This document shows positions 37,519-46,493 of a stretch of DNA of 64,000 nucleotides, piece by piece. Source of the DNA: Paraburkholderia hospita (GTDB lineage Bacteria > Pseudomonadota > Gammaproteobacteria > Burkholderiales > Burkholderiaceae); the NCBI RefSeq assembly GCF_002902965.1, contig NZ_CP026107.1, positions 1,674,001 to 1,738,000 of the forward strand. Direction: 5' to 3'. The stretch's first letter is position 1, and each line of letters begins with the position of its first letter. Both the position numbers and the translations under genes were made by a program. The notes under the pieces were generated by a model that had not been told where the DNA came from, made no database searches, and was given only the letters and a program-made list of their open reading frames with translations.

Positions 37519-38085
37519 ATGTTCGACGATGCGGCCACGCTTCAGGCCGCGTCGGCCTCACATTCCTGGAACACCGTCATGTCCCATTCCTACGCCTTCG
37601 TCGACGCAATACCCGCCGCGCAGTTCAGGCCTTTCAGCGAACATGCTGTCGAGGATATTTCGTCGCACCTGAACCCGTTGCTCGCCGATGTGTTCGCGCT
37701 GTATCTCAAGACGAAGAACTTTCATTGGCGCATGTTCGGCCCGCAGTTCCGCGACTGTCATCTGCTGCTCGATGAACAAGGCGAGCGCATCTTCGAAATC
37801 ACCGATGCGATTGCCGAGCGCGTGCGCATGATCGGCGGCACGACGCTGCATTCGATTAGCGATATCGCGCGCCTGCAACGACTCGCCGAAAACGATGTAC
37901 CCGCCGCGCCGCCGCAACAGATGCTCGCCGAGCTCCGCGCGGACAACCTGCGGCTCGCGGCCTTCATGCTGAGTGCGCACGCGGCCTGCGAAAAGCATCA
38001 CGACATCGCGACGGCCAGCCTGCTGGAGAACTGGATCGCCGACGCGCAGCGGCGCGCGCGGTTTCTCCTCGAAGCGATGCGTTAA
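37519..38085 (+). CDS. dps: Dps-family ferroxidase/DNA-binding protein
   Basis: 188 residues from the first ATG after the oxidase gene, with a modest GAGTGA site; an alternative ATG at 37579 would give 168. The four-helix bundle and ferroxidase residues are visible in LYLKTKNFHWRMFGPQFRDC and HLLLDEQGERIFEITDAIAE. Dps stores iron by consuming peroxide and protects DNA. Its place at the end of the molybdoenzyme and bd-oxidase operon fits a combined respiratory and oxidative-stress function. Confidence 0.88.
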   Translation: MFDDAATLQAASASHSWNTVMSHSYAFVDAIPAAQFRPFSEHAVEDISSHLNPLLADVFALYLKTKNFHWRMFGPQFRDCHLLLDEQGERIFEITDAIAERVRMIGGTTLHSISDIARLQRLAENDVPAAPPQQMLAELRADNLRLAAFMLSAHAACEKHHDIATASLLENWIADAQRRARFLLEAMR

Positions 38086-38107
38086 TCAATCGCCGGGCGC
38101 GCGAGCA

Positions 38108-38980
38108 TCAACCTTCCCAGCCTTCGAGAAAGTCGACCAGAATCCGGTTGACGATCTCCGGCTGCTCTTCATGCGGCAGATGCCCCGCGCGCGGAATCGC
38201 GTGCGTCACGACATCACGCGCCATGCCCTTCCAGACGTTCTCCATGTCGAACATCTGGCCCACCGCATAGAACGCCTCGCCCCACAACGCGAGCGTCGGT
38301 GCTTCGATCAGCACGTCGGCATCTTCCTTGTCCTGCGCAACGTCGACGGCGTTCGCGCGATAGTCCGCCATCGCGCCGCGCACCGCGCCGGGCGCCTCGT
38401 ACGCGCGCACATAGGTTTCGAATGCCTCGCCCGAAATCGCGTTCGGGTCATAGCACCAGTCCGAGAAGAAATGCCGCAGCCACGCGCGCTCCTTGCCTGC
38501 GATCAGCGTCTCCGGCAGGTCGGGCACCTGATGGAACAGAAAGAACCAGTACGCGCGCGCGATCTTCGCGTCGATCGCTTGCGCGACGATGCGCGTCGGC
38601 ACGTTGTCCATCACGACGAGCCGGTCCACCGCTTCGGGATGATCCTTCGCAAAGCGCGTCGCCACGCGCGCGCCGCGATCGTGCCCGACGAGCGCCACGC
38701 GTTCGATCGACAGTTCGCTCAACAACGCGCGCAGGTCGTTCGCCATGGTCCGCTTGTCGTAGCCGCTCGCGGGCTTGTCGGTTTCGCCGTAGCCGCGCAG
38801 GTCCGGCGCGATCACGCGATAGTGCTGCGCGAGCGCGGGAATCTGATGCCGCCAGGCGTGATTCGTTTCGGGAAAACCGTGCAGCAGCACGACGGGCGCG
38901 CCTTCGCCTGCTTCGACATAGTGCTGGCGAATGCCGTTTGCAGTGACCGTGTGATGCGTGAGGTCGATCGTGTTCGTCAT
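38108..38980 (-). CDS. Alpha/beta hydrolase with Asp nucleophile (epoxide hydrolase/dehalogenase-like)
   Basis: 290 residues. LLHGFPETNHAWRHQIP forms the oxyanion region, VALVGHDRGARVATRF carries the nucleophile Asp101, and GHLPHEEQPE supplies the histidine. An Asp nucleophile with DRGAR is typical of haloacetate dehalogenases and epoxide hydrolases. However, the cap reads RAYWFFLF where fluoroacetate dehalogenases have His-Trp, so defluorination is unlikely. It lies downstream of a same-strand LysR gene, 125 bases apart, and converges with dps. Confidence 0.85.
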   Translation of the reverse strand: MTNTIDLTHHTVTANGIRQHYVEAGEGAPVVLLHGFPETNHAWRHQIPALAQHYRVIAPDLRGYGETDKPASGYDKRTMANDLRALLSELSIERVALVGHDRGARVATRFAKDHPEAVDRLVVMDNVPTRIVAQAIDAKIARAYWFFLFHQVPDLPETLIAGKERAWLRHFFSDWCYDPNAISGEAFETYVRAYEAPGAVRGAMADYRANAVDVAQDKEDADVLIEAPTLALWGEAFYAVGQMFDMENVWKGMARDVVTHAIPRAGHLPHEEQPEIVNRILVDFLEGWEG

Positions 38981-39105
38981 GACTGATTCTCCAATGGTGA
39001 TCCGGTCGATGCCGGTTGAGAATCAGTCTATTGAGCAGGCGGCCTGTGATTAAGCCTAGGGCGGGGATAAAGAGTCTTGATGGCGCTGCGGGTAATCGTA
39101 TTGAT

Positions 39106-40071
39106 TCAGGCCCGTTTCGCGGCCGGCTCGACCGCGCGGCTCAGTGCGTCGATACGTGCGCGGGCGTCTTCCAGCGCGGGCGTCAACGTCGAACGCAAAT
39201 GATCGAGCAAGGTGCGGACTTTCGCCTCCAGATAACGCCGCGAAGGATACACCGCGTACACCGTGAACGGCTTGAGCCTGTACCGCGGCAACACGCGTAC
39301 CAGATTGCCAGCGACGAGATCCTCGACAACCGAATACGTCGCGAGCGTGCCGATACCCGCGCCGTCCAGCAACATTGCGCGCATCACGTCGGGCGCATTG
39401 ACCTGCAGCGGCGCATGCGCGAGCGTAATGACCTGAGTGTCATGCGCGCTTTCGAGGTGCCATTCGTCGGGCGGCGAAACGGGTGTTTCGAGCTTCAGCA
39501 GCGTATGCGCTGCTAGGTCGTCGGGTGTGAGCGGCATGCCGTGCTGCTTCACGTAGCCGGGCGAAGCGACCATCAACGACCACGCTGAACCGAGCGACTG
39601 CGCGACATAGGCGGAATCGGGAAGCTGCGTCGCCGAGATCAGCGAGACGTCATAGCCGTCCTCGACCAGGTTCGGCATGCTCTGCTCGATCTTCAGCTCG
39701 ACGGATACATGGGGGTACGCGCGCTGGTAGCTGACCAGCGCCGCCGCCACCGTGCTTTGCGCGAGACCCGGCGCGCAATGCAGCCGCACCTTGCCCGCCG
39801 GCGACACGCTCGCGTTGCGCGCCTCGTCCGTTGCCGCATCGAGGTCCGCGAGGATCGCCTTCGCACGTTCGTAGAAGCGGGTGCCCGCTTCCGTCAGCGA
39901 CAGGTGGCGTGTCGTGCGATGCAGCAGCGCCGTCTGCAACTGCTCTTCAAGCGCTGTGACCGCGCGCGAAATCTGCGCAGCCGTTACGTCGTTCTCTTTC
40001 GCGACCGCAGTGAACGAACCCGTTTCGACCACCCGGGCGAACACGCGCATGCTCCCGACGATATCTGCCAT
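39106..40071 (-). CDS. LysR-family regulator upstream of an alpha/beta hydrolase
   Basis: 321 residues of the CrgA-like LysR branch: MADIVGSMRVFARVVETGSF, LEEQLQTALLHRTTRHLSLTEAG, then a substrate-binding domain (VRLHCAPGLAQSTVAAALVS). It precedes the hydrolase gene at 38108-38980 on the same strand and is the likely regulator of that gene. The intervening DNA contains TTAAG and ATAAAG elements but no clear symmetric operator. Confidence 0.88.
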   Translation of the reverse strand: MADIVGSMRVFARVVETGSFTAVAKENDVTAAQISRAVTALEEQLQTALLHRTTRHLSLTEAGTRFYERAKAILADLDAATDEARNASVSPAGKVRLHCAPGLAQSTVAAALVSYQRAYPHVSVELKIEQSMPNLVEDGYDVSLISATQLPDSAYVAQSLGSAWSLMVASPGYVKQHGMPLTPDDLAAHTLLKLETPVSPPDEWHLESAHDTQVITLAHAPLQVNAPDVMRAMLLDGAGIGTLATYSVVEDLVAGNLVRVLPRYRLKPFTVYAVYPSRRYLEAKVRTLLDHLRSTLTPALEDARARIDALSRAVEPAAKRA

Positions 40072-40225
40072 TCGCTGACCCAGGCAAAGTGACTATCCCG
40101 TCTCGCACGACACGCCCGTTCCCGGCCGCATCGCGCCCCAAGGCGGGGACTATGCCATATGCGCCGCGTTATTCGCATTGCAGGGGACATCGCGCGCCGC
40201 CGGCATGGGGCACGATGCGCGCCGT

Positions 40226-40612
40226 TCAGAGGGTGTCCGCGTCACGCAGGACGGACGCGAGGATCATCGCATCGCCATTGACGGGCGTGGGCCGCGGATT
40301 CGGCTTGTACACGGCGTCGCCGGGGCGGATGGCCTGGCCGCTCATCGCGCAGAAGCCCGGCATGCGGGCGCGCGCCATGCGCCAGACCTGATCGCCGAAG
40401 CAGCCGCGTGTCGAATCGCGCCACGCGATGGTGGCTGTCGAAGGCGTCGGGCGATCGATCAGCGTCACCTGCGCGCCCACGGGCTCATCCGTGCTGCGCG
40501 TCTTGTGACGCGGCTGCGCTGCGGCGTCCGCGACGGCCATCAGGCGCGAAGTCGTCCCTAGCAGACCGATGGTCTGGGTCCATGGGTCCATCACGTTTGC
40601 GTTTGCCAGCAT
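40226..40612 (-). CDS. DUF3331 domain protein
   Basis: 128 residues from the ATG that follows AGGAG at eight bases. The family pattern is clear: TIAWRDSTRGCFGDQVWRMA, then GFCAMSGQAIRPGDAVYKP and a terminal NGDAMILASVL. The two cysteines in separate short motifs resemble a small metal-binding fold, but the function is unknown. DUF3331 proteins are, to my knowledge, concentrated in Burkholderiaceae. It lies between AraC and LysR genes, all on the minus strand. Confidence 0.83.
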   Translation of the reverse strand: MLANANVMDPWTQTIGLLGTTSRLMAVADAAAQPRHKTRSTDEPVGAQVTLIDRPTPSTATIAWRDSTRGCFGDQVWRMARARMPGFCAMSGQAIRPGDAVYKPNPRPTPVNGDAMILASVLRDADTL

Positions 40613-40682
40613 GTCGAAACTCCTGTGGAAAGCGATCGGTTCGGGCGAGGCTTGTGGACTGTCTGAAGTACGGGACGGCGCT

Positions 40683-41642
40683 TTAGCGCGCGTCGCTGGT
40701 CTTCTCTTTCCAGCGATGCGGCGTTTCGCCGACAAACTTCTTGAACACGGTCGTGAAGTGGGCCTGGGAGCGGAATCCGCAGCTCAGCGCGACATCCATC
40801 ACGTTGTGCTTCGATGTCACGAGCAGATGCTGCGCATGCTCGACTCGCCGGCGCAGCAGATATTCATGCGGGCGCACGCCCGTTGCGCGGCGAAATTGCG
40901 CGGCGAAATGCATGCGCGTGAGGCCGGCGCTCGCCGCGATGTCGGCAAGCCCGATGGGTTCGGCAAGATGGGCTTCGACGAATTCGATCACGCGGTTCAT
41001 GCGCCACTGCGGCAGCGGCGCGGCCTCGCGCGAACGGCGGGTCGCGCCGGCGAAATGACGCCCGACGATATGCGACACGATCGCGAGACTCACGCTGTCG
41101 GTGAACATCTTGCCGAGCGCGGCGTCGTTGCTCTGCGAGACGGCCAGCGCCTGGCCCAGACGCTCGAGCACGGGGTCGCGGATGAGGTCGGGATCGTCGA
41201 GCACGATGTCGGCGTCGCGCGAGTGCTGGAACAGGTCCTGATAGCACTCGGCGAGCACCTGCTGCGACACGAACAGATGCAGCACATCGGCGGACGACGA
41301 GAACACGGCTCGGGTCGGCACGCCGGGCGCGGTGACCTGAACGGCACCTGCCGTCAGACGGCCGTGTACGAGCCTGCGTCCGGCGTGATCGAAGGTGAGC
41401 GCCGCGCACTTCAGGTTCAGGCCGATGCAGTGATCGGCGACACTGCCTTCGTTGGACACTTCGAGCGGCGCGTCGCCGCCGTGCGTCCAGCGCATGACGA
41501 TTACGTTATCGCGCTGCGTCGCGGCGTCGTGCGCGGACGCGTTCATGCGGCGCCATTGCTGCTCGGCGACGATGGGGGATGCCTGGCGGCGCGACACGAC
41601 ATCGGCAAGCGGAGCGGGCAGGTCGATCAGTGTGGTGGTCAT
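40683..41642 (-). CDS. AraC-family transcriptional regulator
   Basis: 319 residues. The C-terminal domain is typical: IEFVEAHLAEPIGLADIAAS, AGLTRMHFAAQFRRATGVRP, and NVMDVALSCGFRSQAHFTTV followed by the FKKFVGETPHRWK end. The N-terminal 200 residues are a cupin-like sensing region with no recognisable ligand. The downstream DUF3331 gene is 70 bases away on the same strand and is a possible target. The large palindrome begins about 180 bases upstream of its start. Confidence 0.87.
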   Translation of the reverse strand: MTTTLIDLPAPLADVVSRRQASPIVAEQQWRRMNASAHDAATQRDNVIVMRWTHGGDAPLEVSNEGSVADHCIGLNLKCAALTFDHAGRRLVHGRLTAGAVQVTAPGVPTRAVFSSSADVLHLFVSQQVLAECYQDLFQHSRDADIVLDDPDLIRDPVLERLGQALAVSQSNDAALGKMFTDSVSLAIVSHIVGRHFAGATRRSREAAPLPQWRMNRVIEFVEAHLAEPIGLADIAASAGLTRMHFAAQFRRATGVRPHEYLLRRRVEHAQHLLVTSKHNVMDVALSCGFRSQAHFTTVFKKFVGETPHRWKEKTSDAR

Positions 41643-41819
41643 GGCAGGTTCTTCCGTTTTCAGTGATTTGATTGCGGCGCAAATAACGCTGCCGCGATGG
41701 AATCAAAGTTAAACGGATGGGCCTGGCGCGACTAGCCGTACATAGGGTTGCCCGTGCAGTCGAATGGTTGCGTCAACCTATATGAAGGTTTAATACCGGT
41801 TGGGGCGCGCGGGGCGCGG

Positions 41820-42662
41820 GATTTGTTGTTTTGGGCGGCGCGGCTGGGTGGGGGTTTTGGGTTTTCTTCGCTTGCAGCCGCGTTGTGGTGGATTGCCTGT
41901 GGGTTCGCTGGCATCCGCGCTTTGCCTTCGTGCTTCACGCGTTGCCCCTGTGCGGGGCGGCACCTACTTTTCTTTGCCGCCGCAAAGAAAAGTAGGCAAA
42001 AGAAAGCGGCTAACACCGCCAACTCTAGTTCTTGCCTGAGGGCCCCCAAAGGGTCTTCCGCTTCACACGGCAACGTCTTTGTTAGCGCGCGTTGCCAACG
42101 CTCCGAATGAACGCCTCACCCACTTCAAGCACCCGCACAAGGGCTAGCGGCAGCGAATGGTTTGTGCCGCCCAGGTGGCAAACTGTGTGTAGGTTGTCGC
42201 GACGTATGGCTTGGCGCTCTTACAGGGTGGAGCGCGTGCTATCGGTCCGAAGTGAGGCGTGTGTGGCGCTACGGCCTACACACAGTTTGCCGCTATAGAA
42301 CGTCGGAAATTTGATGGGGCATGTTGAGACGCGGGTGCGTGAAGCGGGTGAGGCGCACCGCAAGAGCGTTGGCAACGAACATGGGTCACATGATTGCCGT
42401 GTGAAGCGGAAGACCCTTTGGGGGCCCTCAGGCAAATACAAGAACTGGCGGTGTTAGCCGCTTTCTTTTGCCTACTTTTCTTTGCGGCGGCAAAGAAAAG
42501 TAGGTGCCGCCCCGCACAGGGGCGACGTGTGAATGGCAGACATCGTAGCGCGGATGCCAGCGAAACCACGGGCAAACCACCATAACGCGAATGTCAGCAA
42601 AAAACACAAGCAAACCCAAACCAACGTCGAAGACAAACAAAAACCTCAAGACCCGCGCTGCG
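41820..42662. repeat. 843-bp imperfect palindrome with Burkholderiaceae hairpin repeats
   Basis: Left and right halves are inverted copies around a single centre near 42234, and that centre is the same for every matched block: 41886-41922 with 42547-42582, the core 41944-42073 with 42397-42526, 42112-42135 with 42331-42354, and 42178-42193 with 42275-42290. Each core arm contains its own hairpin, CCTACTTTTCTTTGC paired with GCAAAGAAAAGTAGG (41963-41996 and 42471-42504). No transposase is present and frames inside are shadows. The right end reaches the last codons of the FixJ-like gene. Confidence 0.88.
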
Positions 42663-43320
42663 TCCGCGTCGACGCCCCCGCCTCCAACGACTTAACCCCC
42701 AGCGCTTCCGCCTTAAGAACAAAATCAGCCAGCGACCGGGACTCCATCTTCTTCATAGCCTGCCCGCGGTGAATCTTGACCGTAATCTCACTGAGGTTCA
42801 TCTCAGCAGCGATCTGCTTATTCATGAGCCCGCTAGCAACAAAAGCCATCACCTCACGCTCTCGCGGCGTCAGCGACTCATACCTTTTCCGCAAATCAGA
42901 AACCGAACGTTCGGACTTTCTCCGCTCCTCGTCTTTAGCGAGCGCAGTCGCAACCGCATCCAGCATGTCCTGATCCCGAAACGGCTTCGCCAGAAAATCC
43001 ATCGCCCCGGCCTTCATAGCCTTCACAGACATCGCAATATCGCCATGCGCGGTCATAAAGATAATCGGCACATGCACATTGCCAGCAGCAATCTGCTCCT
43101 GCACAGCGAGCCCGCTCTGCCCCTTCAGCCGCACATCGAGAATCAGGCAACTGGGAATATCAGGCTTGTCCAACGACAAAAACTCCTGCGCAGACCCAAA
43201 AGCCTCAACCCGCAAACCCACCGACCGCAGCAGCATCGTGACGGCCGCGCGCATCGAATCGTCGTCGTCGACGACATAAACGATCGACTGATTCGGGTCG
43301 TTCATTTCATCACTGCTCAT
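42646..43320 (-). CDS. FixJ-family response regulator
   Basis: 224 residues. An N-terminal receiver (YVVDDDDSMRAAVTMLL, phospho-acceptor Asp in LILDVRLKG, MTAHGDIAMSVKAMKAGAMD, AKPFR) is followed by a LuxR-type helix-turn-helix (LTPREREVMAFVASGLMNKQ, EITVKIHRGQAMKKM). The start follows AAGGAAC and lies 10 bases inside the end of the sensor kinase gene, so the two are coupled. The C-terminal tail is encoded within the edge of the large palindrome. The target genes are unknown. Confidence 0.92.
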   Translation of the reverse strand: MSSDEMNDPNQSIVYVVDDDDSMRAAVTMLLRSVGLRVEAFGSAQEFLSLDKPDIPSCLILDVRLKGQSGLAVQEQIAAGNVHVPIIFMTAHGDIAMSVKAMKAGAMDFLAKPFRDQDMLDAVATALAKDEERRKSERSVSDLRKRYESLTPREREVMAFVASGLMNKQIAAEMNLSEITVKIHRGQAMKKMESRSLADFVLKAEALGVKSLEAGASTRTQRGS

Positions 43321-45511
43321 CGCACGTTCCTTTATCGATCGGCAATACGAATTGCATCGTTGCGCCCTGTCCTTCTTCAGACTCGGCCCAGATACGCCCG
43401 CCGTGCGCCTCGACGATGGACCGGCAGATCGACAGCCCCATGCCCATGCCGTCCGTCTTGGTCGTGAAGAACGCGTTGAAGAGCCGCCCCACGTTCTCCT
43501 CGCTGATGCCAGTTCCCGAATCTTCGATGGCGACCTGCCCATAATGCCCGTCCACGAGGCTCGTGGCGATGCGCATGCGCCGCGCCCGTCCCGTCATGCC
43601 CGCCATCGCCTGCACGCCATTCATCACGAGATTGATGACCACCTGCTGAAGCTGCACGCGGTCACCGCATACGAGCGGCGGAGGCTCCGCATAGCAGGCT
43701 TCCAGCTCAACCCGCGCGGCGTCCAGCTCACGTCGCACAAGCTCGATTGATTCTCTCACGATACCGTTCAGATCGAGCACCGCCTGGCTCGGATCGCGCT
43801 TCTGCGCCATCGAGCGTATCTGGCGGATCACGTCGCTGGCGCGCTTCGCGTCGCGCACCATCTGGCTGATCGACTGGCCGACTTCGCCGAGATCGGGCTT
43901 CGCGCGGTTTAGCCAGCGCGTCGCGGCGTCGCCCGCAGTGACGATCGCGGCGAGCGGCTGCGTGACTTCATGCGCGATCGACGCAGCGAGTTCGCCAAGC
44001 ATCGTCACTCGCGTGACATGCGCGAGTTCCGCCGTCGAGCGGTCGAGCGCGTCCTGCGCGATCTGGCGCTCCGTCACGTCCATCAGCGCGCCCACGTATT
44101 CGATGCTGGCCGACTGCGGCACGGCCAGATGCGCGACGTAGTGGACGTACTTGATCCGGCCGTCGGGCATCTGCAGCCGGTGTTCGTTGTCGATGTACGG
44201 CGCGCCCGACAACGCCGATTCGTACGCTTCGCGCACCAGCGCGAGATCGTCGGGATGCGTGCGCGCGAGAACCAGCTCGATGCCCGGCGTGTAGTCGGGC
44301 GCATATTCGAAGATCCGGTAGACCTCGTCGGACCACCACATGTCGCCTGCGGGCAGGCGCGTCGCGATGCTGCCCGTGCGACTCAGGCGCTGCGCGTCGG
44401 ACAGGAAGGCCTCGCTGCGCTCCAGCGCCTGCTCGGCCTGCTTGCGCTCCTCGATATCGGTATTGACGCCGTACCAGCGCAGAATCTGGCCGTTCTGATC
44501 GCGCAACGGATCTGCGCCGATATGCATCCACCGGTACGAGCCGTTGCTCTGGCGGATGCGTGCGACGTTCTCGAACGGCTTGCCCGTGGCGATCGCGCCG
44601 CGCCACGCCGCGTGCATCGCCGGCCAGTCATCGGGATGCACGATCGACGTCCAGACGTCGCCGCTGCTGCCCGTCAGCGTGATGCCAAGCTCGTTCCAGC
44701 GGCGGTTGATGTAGCTCAGCTCGCCGTCGCGCGACGAACTCCAGACCATGCCGGGAATCGCGTCGATGGTCGCGCGCAGGTCCTCCTGCTGCCGCTGCAA
44801 CTCGGCTTCCATGCACTTGCGCATCGTGATGTCATTGTTGGTCGCGAGTATCGCGCGCGGCTTGCCCTTGTCGTCGCGCCACAGCGCGAAGCGGCTCGAC
44901 ACGATGACGGTGCTGCCGTCGCTGCGCACGCGCTCCAGTTCGCCTTCCCAGCGGCCCTTGCGCACGACCTCGTCGCGCAGTTCGTGGAGGGGAATGGATG
45001 AACTGGTGCGCGTCAGTTCGTGGATGCGCTGGCCGATTGCCTGCTCGGTCGTCCAGCCGTACAGTTCCTCCGCGCCCTGATTCCAGAACGTGATGCGGTC
45101 GTTCATGTCGTAGGCGACGATCGCGTCGTGCGTCAGATTCAGCAACTGGATCTGCTCCTGCAGCCGCACCGTGTTCGCCTGGTTGCGCAACGCGAGAAAC
45201 GAAGTCGTGCCGATGGCAAGCAGGCTCACGATGCCGCGCGCAATCGAGCCGCCCGAATAGTTCTCGTCGTGCGACATCAGGAAGGCGATCACCGTCAGCG
45301 CCGCACACGCGCACGCCGTTGCGATCGTGGCATGCCGCAAGCCCGTCGACGCGACGAGCAGCACGACGACCACATAAAGCACGGCAATGGCGATGTCGAG
45401 CGGCGTCAGCGCGTCGATCACGAACACGATCACGCCGACGATGCCCGCAAGAGAAAAGAGAACGCGCGCGTCGCGAGCCGACGTCACGCCTGCGCCCTGA
45501 CGGAACATCAT
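43310..45511 (-). CDS. Membrane-bound PAS sensor histidine kinase (FixL-like)
   Basis: 733 residues from the MMFRQGAG start. Residues 15-110 hold about four membrane segments. Three PAS domains follow (starting near LNLTHDAIVAYDMNDRITFW, DLRATIDAIPGMVWSSSRDG and TGSIATRLPAGDMWWSDEVY), then the dimerisation helix with LGELAASIAHEVTQPLAA containing the phospho-accepting His, and an ATPase domain with NLVMNGVQAM, DSGTGISEENVGRLF and GMGMGLSICRSIVEAHGG. It phosphorylates the FixJ-like partner. No heme-binding PAS is evident, so the signal is unknown. Confidence 0.9.
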   Translation of the reverse strand: MMFRQGAGVTSARDARVLFSLAGIVGVIVFVIDALTPLDIAIAVLYVVVVLLVASTGLRHATIATACACAALTVIAFLMSHDENYSGGSIARGIVSLLAIGTTSFLALRNQANTVRLQEQIQLLNLTHDAIVAYDMNDRITFWNQGAEELYGWTTEQAIGQRIHELTRTSSSIPLHELRDEVVRKGRWEGELERVRSDGSTVIVSSRFALWRDDKGKPRAILATNNDITMRKCMEAELQRQQEDLRATIDAIPGMVWSSSRDGELSYINRRWNELGITLTGSSGDVWTSIVHPDDWPAMHAAWRGAIATGKPFENVARIRQSNGSYRWMHIGADPLRDQNGQILRWYGVNTDIEERKQAEQALERSEAFLSDAQRLSRTGSIATRLPAGDMWWSDEVYRIFEYAPDYTPGIELVLARTHPDDLALVREAYESALSGAPYIDNEHRLQMPDGRIKYVHYVAHLAVPQSASIEYVGALMDVTERQIAQDALDRSTAELAHVTRVTMLGELAASIAHEVTQPLAAIVTAGDAATRWLNRAKPDLGEVGQSISQMVRDAKRASDVIRQIRSMAQKRDPSQAVLDLNGIVRESIELVRRELDAARVELEACYAEPPPLVCGDRVQLQQVVINLVMNGVQAMAGMTGRARRMRIATSLVDGHYGQVAIEDSGTGISEENVGRLFNAFFTTKTDGMGMGLSICRSIVEAHGGRIWAESEEGQGATMQFVLPIDKGTCDEQ

Positions 45512-45785
45512 GACGCCCCGTGAGAGCGCGGTATTGCTGTGGAGTGGAATGGACGGCACATCTTCGGCATAGGCGTTCCTCGCGAGCGCTTGTCTGCGGC
45601 ATTTATTAGCGGCGCTTCTCTGCCGCATTTGTCAGCGGGCGGCGCAACCCTGATTCGCGCCGCCACACGCGTCGCTCGACAGTCGGACATCCAGCAAGCC
45701 GGCCCATTTCAATCCGGTAAGGATTCTATCCGAATAGCTCGATAACCCGCGCCATAGGGCCGCGGCGCGGCAACCCGCGCCGGCC

Positions 45786-46166
45786 TCATTCGGCCTGCGA
45801 GCCGTCCGGTTCGAGCCGCGCGAGGCAGCGCGACACTTCGGCGCCGTCGACAGGTTTGGTCAGCACGCACATCGCGCCCAGGTCGAGTGCCTGGCGGCGC
45901 ACCGCGTCGGAAGCGAAAGCGGAGATGAAAATGATGGGCTGCGTCACGCCCTTGTCGAGCAAATGACGATACATGTCGAGCCCGCTCATGCCGGGCATTT
46001 GCACATCGGAGATGATGCACGCGACCTGGTCTACGTCGGATGCAAGGAACGCCTCGGCCGATGCGTACAGCCGGACGTCCCAATCCAGCGAACGAACAAG
46101 GCTAGACATCGCGGTGCGGACGGATTCGTCGTCGTCGATGACTGAAGCGATCGGATGGTTGTGCAA
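45786..46166 (-). CDS. Single-domain response regulator
   Basis: 126 residues, a lone receiver: ASVIDDDESVRTAMSSLVRS, IISDVQMPGMSGLDMYRHLL with the phospho-acceptor Asp, then FISAFASDAVRRQALDLGA and LTKPVD. There is no output domain. The start is TTG, supported by GAGGA seven bases before it and the lack of any in-frame ATG near the N-terminus. It lies upstream of the FixL-like kinase gene on the same strand and may modulate that kinase or compete with FixJ for phosphate. Confidence 0.83.
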   Translation of the reverse strand: MHNHPIASVIDDDESVRTAMSSLVRSLDWDVRLYASAEAFLASDVDQVACIISDVQMPGMSGLDMYRHLLDKGVTQPIIFISAFASDAVRRQALDLGAMCVLTKPVDGAEVSRCLARLEPDGSQAE

Positions 46167-46493
46167 GCGACTTTCCTCGGCCGTTGGGTTACGACGGCAC
46201 GGTTCTGCGTAATGCCGTTCAAGATGATTCCATCTTATGGGAATCGCCCCGCCGCGAGAATCATATGTAGGTATAGTTCTGACCCTCCGCGTGGCCTCGG
46301 GCCCCGCCCGTCAAGCCCGGCCGGCCTGCCTTACGGCGGATTCCAGCCTGCTGCCGTGCGTTTCGGAACCCGCGCGTGCCTTGCGGAAACCCGCTTGCGC
46401 GCGGCCTCCCTACATTGTCGACGTCGCGGGCAAACGCCCGGCTCAACCCATCGCGACGGGATAACCGTCTTTTTGCAAACGAGGAAAAACAAC
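46167..46493. other. 327-base gap before the H-NS-like gene
   Basis: Lies between the lone-receiver gene (minus) and the H-NS-like gene (plus). I see no gene, repeat or hairpin of note. Promoters for both neighbours must lie here. The part from 46255 to 46280 is AT-richer. Confidence 0.45.

Noticed and set aside
38108..38980. Fluoroacetate dehalogenase assignment from the DRGAR nucleophile motif
   Set aside because: The cap segment has Tyr-Trp where fluoride-binding His-Trp would be expected, so only a general Asp-nucleophile hydrolase is claimed.
39030..39085. Possible third copy of the 49-bp promoter element upstream of the hydrolase at 38108-38980
   Set aside because: Only partial resemblance, and it requires several gaps; the adjacent regulator is of the LysR family, so a shared operator is not expected.
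41748..42649. Several 60-150 codon frames inside the large palindrome
   Set aside because: They read the repeat in different phases, appear in mirrored pairs because of the inverted structure, and have no ribosome sites or domains.
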